Assembly: GCF_016595245.1 (NCBI RefSeq)
Contig: NZ_JAENHM010000025.1
Coordinates: 1 to 64,000, forward strand
DNA length: 64,000 bases
DNA from: Azospirillum endophyticum
Lineage (GTDB): Bacteria > Pseudomonadota > Alphaproteobacteria > Azospirillales > Azospirillaceae
Direction of reading: 5' to 3'
Part shown: positions 52,795 to 59,801 of the stretch, piece after piece
How positions within the stretch are numbered: the first letter of the stretch is position 1
How the letters are laid out: each line of letters starts with the position of its first letter
Translations under genes and position numbers: made by a program
The notes under the pieces: model-generated
What the model was told of the DNA's origin: nothing
What the model saw: the letters and a program-made list of their open reading frames with translations, nothing else
Databases searched by the model: none

Positions 52795-54684
52795 ATGAAC
52801 ACTCCCGTCAATGCGGCGACCGCGTCACTGCACTCCTCCGGCCAGCCGGCCCACGCCGCCGGCTGGCTTGACCGCCTCGACCGGGGCATCGGGTTCCTGG
52901 TGGAATTTCCCGCGGCCTTGCTCGTCCTTGCCGAAGTCGGCGTGCTGCTGGTCGGCGTCATCTGGCGCTACCTTCTCCACAGCCCGATCATCTGGTCGGA
53001 CGAGCTGGCGTCCATCCTCTTCCTCTGGCTCGCCATGTTCGGCTCGGTCGTGGCGCTGCGCCGGGGCGAGCATATGCGGATGACGGCGCTGGTCGGCATG
53101 CTGGGGCCGCGCGCCCAGGCCTTCCTCGACGTTCTCGCCATGGCCGCGGCGCTGGCCTTCCTGCTGCTGCTGGCCGAACCCGCTTATGAATTCGCATCGG
53201 AGGAGGTGTGGGTCACCACTCCGGCGCTCGACATCGCCAATTCCTGGCGCGCGGCGGCGCTGCCGGTCGGCATCGCCCTGATGATCACGGTCGCCCTGCT
53301 GCGGCTGGCCCGCGTCGGCCGCGCCATGGACGTGTTGTGGGCGGCGCTGGCGGTGGCCGCGACCATCGGCGCCGCGGTGCTGGCCGGTCCGGTCTTCGCC
53401 GGGCTCGGCAACCTCAACCTGCTGCTCTTCTTCGTCGTCGGCGTCGGGGTGATGGTGTTCCTCGGCCTGCCGATCGCCTTTTCCTTCGGGCTCGCCACCT
53501 TCGGCTATCTGTCGCTCGCCACCTCGACCCCGGCCATCGTCATGGTCGGCCGCATGGACGAGGGGATGAGCCACCTGATCCTGCTGTCGGTGCCGCTGTT
53601 CGTCTTCCTCGGCCAGCTGATCGAGATGACCGGCATGGCCCGCGCCATGGTCGGCTTCCTCGCCAGCCTGCTCGGCCATGTGCGCGGCGGCCTGTCCTAT
53701 GTGCTGATCGGCGCGATGTATCTCGTGTCGGGCATTTCCGGCTCCAAGGCGGCCGACATGGCGGCGGTGGCGCCGGTGCTGTTCCCCGAGATGAAGGCGC
53801 GCGGCGCCAAGCCCGGCGATCTCGTCGCCCTGCTGTCCGCCACCGGCGCCCAGACGGAAACCATCCCGCCGTCGCTGGTCCTGATCACCATCGGCTCGGT
53901 CACCGGCGTGTCCATCGCCGCCCTGTTCACCGGCGGACTGCTGCCCGGCCTCGTGCTGGGTGTGGCGCTGGCGGCGCTGGTCTGGTGGCGCTACCGGGAC
54001 GAGGATCTGTCCCATGTCCGCCGCGCCCGCCGGGGCGAGATCGCCAAGGCGTTCCTGATCGCCCTGCCGGCCATCGCCCTGCCGTTCATCATCCGCGCTG
54101 CGGTGATCGAAGGCGTGGCGACGGCGACCGAGGTGTCGACCATCGGCATCGTCTATGCCGTGGTCGCCGGGCTGCTGGTCTACCGCCAATTCGACTGGCG
54201 TCGCATTTATCCGATGCTGGTCGATACTGCCGCCCTGTCCGGCGCCATCCTGCTGATCATCGGTGCCGCCACCGGCATGGCCTGGGCGCTGACCCAGTCC
54301 GGCTTCTCCAACACCCTGGCCACGGCAATGAGGGAGCTGCCCGGCGGCGTGCCGGTGTTCATCGCGGTGTCGATCGTCGCCTTCATCGTTCTGGGCAGCG
54401 TGCTGGAAGGCATTCCCGCCATCGTGCTGTTCGGCCCGCTGCTGTTCCCCATCGCCCGCCAGATCGGCGTGCATGAGGTGCATTATGCGATGATCGTCAT
54501 CCTGGCGATGGGCATCGGCCTGTTCGCCCCGCCCTTCGGCGTCGGATATTACGCCGCCTGCGCCATCAGCCGGATCAGCCCGGACGAAGGCATGAAGCCG
54601 ATCCTCGGCTATCTGGCGGCATTGGCCGTCGGGCTGGTCCTGGTCGCCGCCTTCCCCTGGATCTCGATCGGTTTCCTCGGTTGA
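52795..54684 (+). CDS. TRAP transporter permease, DctQ-DctM fusion
   Basis: From the ATG at 52795 the protein has 629 residues. Residues 20-190 are the small DctQ-type four-helix part (GVIWRYLLHSPIIWSDELASILFLWLAMFGSV in parts); residues 200-629 are the large DctM part (GVGVMVFLGLPIAFSFGLAT, SGISGSKAADMAAVAPVLFPEM, GAQTETIPPSLVLI). The fusion is a known TRAP arrangement. It uses a sodium gradient with the binding protein encoded just upstream. The neighbouring catabolic enzymes indicate carbohydrate-acid import. Confidence 0.9.
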   Translation: MNTPVNAATASLHSSGQPAHAAGWLDRLDRGIGFLVEFPAALLVLAEVGVLLVGVIWRYLLHSPIIWSDELASILFLWLAMFGSVVALRRGEHMRMTALVGMLGPRAQAFLDVLAMAAALAFLLLLAEPAYEFASEEVWVTTPALDIANSWRAAALPVGIALMITVALLRLARVGRAMDVLWAALAVAATIGAAVLAGPVFAGLGNLNLLLFFVVGVGVMVFLGLPIAFSFGLATFGYLSLATSTPAIVMVGRMDEGMSHLILLSVPLFVFLGQLIEMTGMARAMVGFLASLLGHVRGGLSYVLIGAMYLVSGISGSKAADMAAVAPVLFPEMKARGAKPGDLVALLSATGAQTETIPPSLVLITIGSVTGVSIAALFTGGLLPGLVLGVALAALVWWRYRDEDLSHVRRARRGEIAKAFLIALPAIALPFIIRAAVIEGVATATEVSTIGIVYAVVAGLLVYRQFDWRRIYPMLVDTAALSGAILLIIGAATGMAWALTQSGFSNTLATAMRELPGGVPVFIAVSIVAFIVLGSVLEGIPAIVLFGPLLFPIARQIGVHEVHYAMIVILAMGIGLFAPPFGVGYYAACAISRISPDEGMKPILGYLAALAVGLVLVAAFPWISIGFLG

Positions 54685-54710
54685 ACCGGTCGGTCAGCAA
54701 GGATCATCAC

Positions 54711-55604
54711 ATGACGACGACAGTCGGTTTCATCGGTCTCGGGTCCATGGGGATGCCCATGGCGAGCAACCTGCTGGCGAAAGGCTTCGCCGTTCAGGGG
54801 TTCGACGTGCGGGGCGAGAGTGTCAGGGTTCTGGAGGCCGCCGGCGGGAAGGGAGCGCCCGACGCGGCGGCGGCGGCGGACGGCGCGGATGCACTGGTGC
54901 TGATGGTGGTCAACGCCGCGCAGGCCGACGCCGTCCTCTTCACCGACGGTGCGCTGGAAGCCTTGCCGGCCGGTGCCGCGGTGATCCTGATGGCCACCTG
55001 CCCGCCTGCCGCCGTCGCCGATCTCGCCGGACGGGTGGAGGCGGCCGGGCGCCGCTTCGTCGATGCCCCCGTTTCCGGCGGCATGGTCGGGGCGGTGGCC
55101 GGAACCCTGTCGATCATGGCGGCGGCCGATGCCGGCACCGTCGAGCGGGTGCGCCCCATCCTGGCGGCCATGGGCGACAAGGTCTTCCATGTCGGCGAGA
55201 CCCCTGGACAGGGCGCCATGGTGAAGACCGTCAACCAGCTGCTGTGCGGCGTCCACATCGCTGTGGTGGCGGAAGCCTTCGCGCTCGCCGCCAAGGCGGG
55301 CGTCGATCTCGACATCCTGCTGGAGATCATGAGCGGATCCTCCGCGTCGAGCTGGATGCTGAAGGACCGCGGCCCGCGCATGCTGGAGGCGGAGCCGGGG
55401 ATCACCAGCGCGGTGGACATCTTCGTCAAGGATCTCGGCATCGTGCTGGAGGCCGGGCGCGACGCCAAGGCGGCGCTGCCGCTGGCCGCCGTCGCCCACC
55501 AGATGTTTCTCGCCACCTCCGGCCGGGGCGAGGGAGGGATGGACGACAGCCAGGTGATCCGCAGCTATCACGCCGTGAACGGCACGGCGGCGGGGCGGTG
55601 CTGA
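54711..55604 (+). CDS. LtnD-like 3-hydroxyacid dehydrogenase
   Basis: The ATG at 54711 gives 297 residues. GFIGLGSMGMPMASNLLAKG is the NAD-binding motif (6-25). The substrate loop DAPVSGGMVGAVAGTLSIM lies near 118-136, and the catalytic lysine is in GAMVKTVNQLLCGVHIA near 170 (KTVNQ). The family (beta-hydroxyacid dehydrogenases) includes L-threonate dehydrogenase LtnD, tartronate semialdehyde reductase and 3-hydroxyisobutyrate dehydrogenase. The TRAP context favours a sugar acid such as threonate or erythronate. A remnant of a 2-hydroxyacid dehydrogenase gene follows with overlap. Confidence 0.87.
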   Translation: MTTTVGFIGLGSMGMPMASNLLAKGFAVQGFDVRGESVRVLEAAGGKGAPDAAAAADGADALVLMVVNAAQADAVLFTDGALEALPAGAAVILMATCPPAAVADLAGRVEAAGRRFVDAPVSGGMVGAVAGTLSIMAAADAGTVERVRPILAAMGDKVFHVGETPGQGAMVKTVNQLLCGVHIAVVAEAFALAAKAGVDLDILLEIMSGSSASSWMLKDRGPRMLEAEPGITSAVDIFVKDLGIVLEAGRDAKAALPLAAVAHQMFLATSGRGEGGMDDSQVIRSYHAVNGTAAGRC

Positions 55605-55976
55605 CGGACCGCATCGTCTTCCTCGACTGCGACACCATGGGAGCGGACGTCGCGCTGCACCGTCCCGCACGAGTGGGTGCAGCATGGCCGCACCGCACCC
55701 GAGGAGATCTCCGAGCGGGCGCGCGGCGCCGGCATCCTGAACGTCAACAAGGTGCCGACCCGCACCGGGATGCTGGGCCAATTGCCCAACTTTCGGTTCG
55801 TCGCCGTCGCCGTCGCCGCGACCGGGACCGACGCTGTGGACGTCCCCGCCTGCCGCCCATGGGGCATCCCGGTGTCGAAATTCCGTGCCTATGCCGTCCA
55901 TATGGCGCCGGACCTCTACCGTCAGTTCGGCATTACGCCGGAACGGGTGGCGGAGGAGGCCCGGGCGCAGCCGTGA
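55598..55976 (+). pseudogene. D-2-hydroxyacid dehydrogenase remnant with frameshift and foreign tail
   Basis: A GTG at 55598, overlapping the stop of the LtnD-like gene, opens LTDRIVFLDCDTMGADVAL, the start of a glycerate/hydroxyacid dehydrogenase. After RPARV the homology jumps one frame to PHEWVQHGRTAPEEISERA, ILNVNKVPTRTGMLGQLPN, AATGTDAVDVPACRPWGIPV and AYAVHM. Then, instead of the dinucleotide-binding domain, the frame ends with APDLYRQFGITPERVAEEARA, which looks like the last residues of a transketolase. So about 200 residues are missing and a deletion joined two genes. Non-functional. Confidence 0.65.
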
Positions 55977-56007
55977 GCTCTGAGCGCGGCTGTGACGGCC
56001 CTCTTCT

Positions 56008-57579
56008 TCAGATCTCGCGCTTGCCCATCTGGTCGGCGATGTAGTCGGCCTGCCGGATCGCCAGCGCGACGATGGTCAGGGTCGGATTCTCCGACGCCCC
56101 GCTGGTGAACTGGCTGCCGTCCGACACGAACAGGTTCTTCACGTCGTGCGCCTGCCCCCACTTGTTGACGACGCCGTCGCGGGCATTGGCGCTCATGCGG
56201 TTGGTGCCGAGATTGTGGGTGGACGGGTAGGGCGGGGTGTGGATGGTCCGTGTCGCGCCCACCGCGTCATAGACGGCCGACCCGCGGCCGTAGGCGTGGG
56301 TACGCATGGCAATGTCGTTGGGGTGGTCGTCGAAATTGACGTTCGGGATGGGCAGGCCGAACTTGTCCTTCTCCGTCGCGTGCAGGGTGACGCGGTTGGT
56401 CTCGCGCGGCATGTCCTCCCCCACCAGCCACATGCCGGCGATATGGTCGTAGGCGTCCAACGCCGAGCTGAAGTCGCGGCCCCAGGCGCCGGGATCGAGG
56501 AAGGCCGCCATGAAGGGCACGCCGAGTGACAGAGTCTCCATCTCATAGCCGCCGACGAAGCCGCGCCGCGGGTCGAAGCGGGATTCGTCGCGGATGATCC
56601 CGGCCATGGTGGTGCCGCGGTACATGTGAACCGGCCGGTCGAACGTAGCATAGACCGACCCGGTCATGTGCCGCATGTAGTTGCGCCCGACCTGACCGGA
56701 CGAGTTCGCCAGCCCGTCCGGGAACATCGTCGAGGCCGAGTTCAGCAGCAGGCGCGGGCTTTCGATCGAGTTGCCGGCGACCGCGACGATGCGGGCCTTC
56801 TGCCGGTGCATGGCCCCGGTGTTGTCGGCATAGAGCACGGCGTTGACCTTGCCCTTCGCGTCATGCTCGATCTTCAGCACCTGGGCGTTCGGCCGGACCT
56901 CCAGATTGCCGGTGGCCTCGCCCTTGGGGATCTCGGTGTAGAGGGTCGACCATTTCGCTCCCGACTTGCAGCCCTGGAAACAGAAGCCGATCTGCTGGCA
57001 GGCGCCGCGGCCGTCGCGCGGTTTGCTGTTGATCGACATGTTGCCGGTGTGGAACTCGCTGTAGCCCAGCTTCTTGGCGCCGGCCGCCAGCACCTTGTAA
57101 TTGTTGTTACCGGGCAGGCGCGGGATGCCGTTGGTGCCGGTCGTCCCCATCTTGAACTCGGCCTTGTCGTAATAGGGCTCCATCTCCGCCAGCGTCACCG
57201 GCCAGTCGAGCAGGTTGGCGCCCTCCACCGCGCCGTAGGTCGTGCGCGTCTTGAACTCATGTTCCTGGAAGCGGAGCGAGGCGCCGGCCCAATGGACGGT
57301 GGAGCCGCCGACCGCCTTGACGATCCAGGCCGGCAGGTTGGGAAAGTCCTTCGCCACCCGCCAGCCGCCCGAGGTGGTGCGCTTGTCGAGCCAGGAGATC
57401 TGCGAGAAGCTCTTCCATTCGTCGTTCACGAAATCCCGGATCTCGTGACGCCCGCCGGCCTCCAGGCAGACGACCTTGATCCCCTTCTGCGCCAGTTCGT
57501 TCGCCAGGGTGCCGCCGCCGGCCCCCGATCCGATCACCACCACGACGCCGTCGTCGTCCATCGCGAATTTCGCAACCAT
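56008..57579 (-). CDS. GMC-family FAD-dependent dehydrogenase, large subunit
   Basis: Start at the ATG at 57579 (GGGGAGGACC site) gives 523 residues. The FAD motif is IGSGAGGGTLANELAQKG (residues 16-33), followed by the E of CLEAGG. KAVGGSTVHWAGASLRF near 85 is typical for gluconate/fructose-type dehydrogenase subunits; GFCFQGCKSGAK near 200 has a Cys pair; YPSTHNLGTNRMSANARDG near 455 holds the active-site His; the end SENPTLTIVALAIRQADYIA is characteristic. With the Tat-exported small protein and cytochrome c encoded upstream it should form a periplasmic alcohol or sugar dehydrogenase feeding electrons to the respiratory chain. Confidence 0.88.
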   Translation of the reverse strand: MVAKFAMDDDGVVVVIGSGAGGGTLANELAQKGIKVVCLEAGGRHEIRDFVNDEWKSFSQISWLDKRTTSGGWRVAKDFPNLPAWIVKAVGGSTVHWAGASLRFQEHEFKTRTTYGAVEGANLLDWPVTLAEMEPYYDKAEFKMGTTGTNGIPRLPGNNNYKVLAAGAKKLGYSEFHTGNMSINSKPRDGRGACQQIGFCFQGCKSGAKWSTLYTEIPKGEATGNLEVRPNAQVLKIEHDAKGKVNAVLYADNTGAMHRQKARIVAVAGNSIESPRLLLNSASTMFPDGLANSSGQVGRNYMRHMTGSVYATFDRPVHMYRGTTMAGIIRDESRFDPRRGFVGGYEMETLSLGVPFMAAFLDPGAWGRDFSSALDAYDHIAGMWLVGEDMPRETNRVTLHATEKDKFGLPIPNVNFDDHPNDIAMRTHAYGRGSAVYDAVGATRTIHTPPYPSTHNLGTNRMSANARDGVVNKWGQAHDVKNLFVSDGSQFTSGASENPTLTIVALAIRQADYIADQMGKREI

Positions 57580-57657
57580 GTCTCGGTCCTCCCCATTTTT
57601 TTCGGGCATTCGGTGCGTGTTCAGTGCGGCAAGCATTGATGCGAGCCGGTGGGGCCG

Positions 57658-58212
57658 TCAGGCGTCCTTGATCCAGTCCAGATCGTCGAAGCCGCGGTGG
57701 ATGTAGCCGCCATATTCGGCCGACGCCCCTTCGTAGCCGAGCTTCGCCCACACCTCCGGCTGGTTGTAGAGGGCGACCACCATGTCGCCGCGGACCTTGC
57801 GGAAGAAGGGCGTGGTCTCGATGGATTTCAGCACCGCGACGCGGTCCGCCTCGGCCTTGATGGCGGCGTAGGGCGCGTTGCCCAGCTTGCGCGCGGCGGT
57901 GTCGAGCGCCACCGCGCCTTCGTTGAGCTGGCCCGCCAGGGTGGCGTCCTTCGCCGCCTCCTGGTCCATCGAGGCCAGCGCCTTCTCGTAATAGGCGTCG
58001 CCCAGCCGGTCGTGCGGATAGAGGTCGCGCACCATCACCAGCAAAGTCTTGGCCGCGTCCGGCTTGATGGCGGTCAGGCCCTCGGCCCAGGCCGGGGTCG
58101 CTCCGATCGACACCATGCCGCCGGAAACCGCACCGGCCGCCGCCACCGACGCGGCGGAGGTCTTCAGGAAATTCCGCCTGTTGAGCCTTGTCCGTTTGTC
58201 GAGAACGCGCAT
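57658..58212 (-). CDS. Tat-exported small subunit of the GMC dehydrogenase (gluconate 2-dehydrogenase subunit 3-like)
   Basis: The 184-residue protein starts with a clear Tat signal, NRRNFLKTSAASVAAAGAVS (residues 11-30), with cleavage probably after PAWAE near 43. The mature part resembles the small subunit of membrane FAD dehydrogenases (LLVMVRDLYPHDRLGDAYYEKAL near 57-79, VVALYNQPEVWAKLGYEG near 145). Such subunits carry the cofactor-free partner FAD protein through the Tat system, since the large subunit has no signal. It precedes the large-subunit gene by 78 bases in the same operon. Confidence 0.85.
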   Translation of the reverse strand: MRVLDKRTRLNRRNFLKTSAASVAAAGAVSGGMVSIGATPAWAEGLTAIKPDAAKTLLVMVRDLYPHDRLGDAYYEKALASMDQEAAKDATLAGQLNEGAVALDTAARKLGNAPYAAIKAEADRVAVLKSIETTPFFRKVRGDMVVALYNQPEVWAKLGYEGASAEYGGYIHRGFDDLDWIKDA

Positions 58213-58258
58213 GATCGACGTCTCCTTCCCATGAGTTGGTTGTTCTTGAAATCCGGAC

Positions 58259-58654
58259 TTACCGGTAGCGGCCGTGGCGTTGCAGGACCTCGGTCTTGTA
58301 GCCGTCCGGATCGGTGACGAAGAAGAAGCGGGCCAGCAGGGTGCCGCCGGGGGCGAACTCCTTCACCGGTGTCACCGGGAGGTCCAGGGCCGACAGCCGG
58401 GCGTGTTCGCCGTCCAGATCGTCCACCGCCACCGCCATGTGGCCGTAGCCGTCGCCATGGGTGTAGGGCGTGATGCGGTCATGATTGACGGTCAGCTCCA
58501 GCTCCATGTCGTTTTCGGCGTTGCGCAGGTAGATCAGCGTGAAGCCGTCGAAGCCCAGCCGCTCGGCGGGTTCGAGCCCGAAGGCCTTGGCGTAGAAGTC
58601 CAGCGACCGCTGTTCGTCGAGGACGCGCACCATCATGTGGATGATCTTGGCCAT
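58259..58654 (-). CDS. VOC-family protein (glyoxalase I-like)
   Basis: The 131-residue protein has paired beta-alpha-beta3 modules. MMVRVLDEQRSLDFYAKAFGLEPAERL opens the first (in parts), metal-ligand candidates are His7, Glu54, His70 and Glu121 by analogy to glyoxalase I (HMMVRV, ELELTVNHD, GYGHMAVAVDD, KTEVLQRH), all roughly placed. ATG at 58654 is preferred with GGAAGC upstream; ATG at 58666 is possible. It sits inside the GMC/cytochrome operon. It could detoxify 2-oxoaldehydes such as methylglyoxal, which arises from acetone/acetol metabolism, a plausible tie to propane oxidation. Confidence 0.85.
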   Translation of the reverse strand: MAKIIHMMVRVLDEQRSLDFYAKAFGLEPAERLGFDGFTLIYLRNAENDMELELTVNHDRITPYTHGDGYGHMAVAVDDLDGEHARLSALDLPVTPVKEFAPGGTLLARFFFVTDPDGYKTEVLQRHGRYR

Positions 58655-58701
58655 GGTGCTTCCCATGAGGTCGTTGCCCACAATGTCGTTGAGGGAGGGC
58701 G

Positions 58702-59106
58702 TTACCGTTTGGCGTTGGCTTCCAGGAACTGGACGATGCTCTTGCGGACGCTGTCGTCGTCCTGGTGGTAGTTCATGTAGCTGCCGGGAATGAACTGGTT
58801 GGAGTTGGTCAGCCAGTGCTCCAGATGCCCGGCGTCCCAGGCGAAGCCGGCACCGCGCAGCGCATCGGAATAGTCGAAGCCGTCGACGCTGCCGGCCTTG
58901 CGGCCGATGACGCCGTAGAGCGGCGGCCCGGCGCGCGGTCCGTCGTCCTTCTTCACCGAATGGCAGGTCCCGCATTGCTGGCGGAACAGCGTCTCGCCAT
59001 CCGCCGCCGCGGATGTCCGCGTGAAGGGCGAGAAGGGAATGGACAGAAGGAGCAGCAACATCACCCAGCGGTGCGGCGACATCCTCGCGTGCATCGCATG
59101 CCTCAT
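58702..59106 (-). CDS. Exported c-type cytochrome
   Basis: The ATG at 59106 follows GGGAGGAT and gives 134 residues. Residues 10-36 form a signal peptide (WVMLLLLLSIPFSPFTRTSAAA). The single haem motif is CGTCH (near 45-49, QQCGTCHSV), followed by GPPLYGVIGRKAG typical of small class I cytochromes c; the Met ligand is probably in PGSYMNYHQDD near 108. It is the first gene of the operon with the VOC, Tat and GMC genes, so it likely accepts electrons from the GMC dehydrogenase. A sigma-54-type promoter lies 87 bases upstream. Confidence 0.87.
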   Translation of the reverse strand: MRHAMHARMSPHRWVMLLLLLSIPFSPFTRTSAAADGETLFRQQCGTCHSVKKDDGPRAGPPLYGVIGRKAGSVDGFDYSDALRGAGFAWDAGHLEHWLTNSNQFIPGSYMNYHQDDDSVRKSIVQFLEANAKR

Positions 59107-59192
59107 CGTTTGAAAATCCTCCCGAAATCTCGGCTGAAGCCTTTGGGCGCCGGCACATCGGACCGGCCGGAGCGGCGCCGTCGATCGGATAC

Positions 59193-59208
59193 AGCAAGGG
59201 GCATGCCA
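59193..59208 (-). promoter_or_regulatory. Sigma-54 promoter of the cytochrome/GMC operon
   Basis: Read on the minus strand, TGGCATG-CCCC-TTGCT fits the sigma-54 consensus TGGCACG-N4-TTGCW with one mismatch and exact spacing. Transcription would start at about 59182, giving a 75-base leader before the cytochrome gene. Confidence 0.7.
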
Positions 59209-59290
59209 CGCTTTGGGAAGGCGCACTGGATAAGGATTTGGGCAATCGTATTTAAGACCGGAGCGACAACGTTGCGCTTCGGATGTCCTT

Positions 59291-59395
59291 CTCCCCTTGT
59301 GGGAGAAGGGTTGGGATGAGGGGTGCAGAGGCCGCAGGCCTTTGGAAACATTGAATTTGCGACCCCTCACCCCAATCCCTCTCCCACAAGGGGAG
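59291..59395. repeat. REP-like inverted pair
   Basis: Two 33-base copies of a C/G-rich element, 59291-59323 and 59363-59395, are inverted to each other with three mismatches around a 39-base spacer. Each starts with CTCCCCTTGTGGGAGA on its own strand. Elements of this appearance are scattered intergenically in many alphaproteobacterial genomes. It separates the two sigma-54 promoters and might form a large hairpin. Confidence 0.75.
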
Positions 59396-59471
59396 AGGGG
59401 CTTTGTTCACGGATCATCCCATGTACGATTGCCTTAGGCCCAGGGCTCTGGCTGGTGTTGTCCGTACCAGC

Positions 59472-59497
59472 TGTCCCAACTGTTTCATTTTGGGACA
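59472..59497. promoter_or_regulatory. Dyad suited to an enhancer-binding activator
   Basis: TGTCCCAA (59472-59479) and TTGGGACA (59490-59497) are perfect inverted halves around ten bases. Its centre lies about 125 bases before the predicted start of the monooxygenase transcript and about 300 bases before that of the divergent operon, normal for an upstream activating sequence. A further TCGTCCCA lies at about 59513-59520. Confidence 0.6.
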
Positions 59498-59583
59498 CCG
59501 CGGCGCGACAAATCGTCCCATAGTAAGACAATGCGTCATGCAAACTTTCTTTAAAATCGCCTCTCCGATGTGATCCGGCGTTT

Positions 59584-59599
59584 TGGCACGCCGGTTGCT
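59584..59599 (+). promoter_or_regulatory. Sigma-54 promoter of the monooxygenase operon
   Basis: TGGCACG-CCGG-TTGCT is a full match to the sigma-54 consensus TGGCACG-N4-TTGCW, with GG and GC twelve bases apart. The start would be near 59610, leaving a leader of about 190 bases before prmA. PrmR/MimR-type sigma-54 activators are known for related operons; none is encoded in the window. Confidence 0.85.
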
Positions 59600-59801
59600 T
59601 TATGGGGTGGGCGTTGCAGCCGCCCCGGTTCGGCGGTTGCAACCGGCCTGAAGCTGCGGACCTTCATCGCCGCGCCGCTGCGCGGTTCCGGTCCGGCCAA
59701 TCCCGCCCTTGAACCTGCCGGTGTCCCGTCATCCGGCATGCGTGGCCGACGCGATCCTTCAGGCCCGGATCAACATCATCAAAATCATGGGGAGAGACGA
59801 C

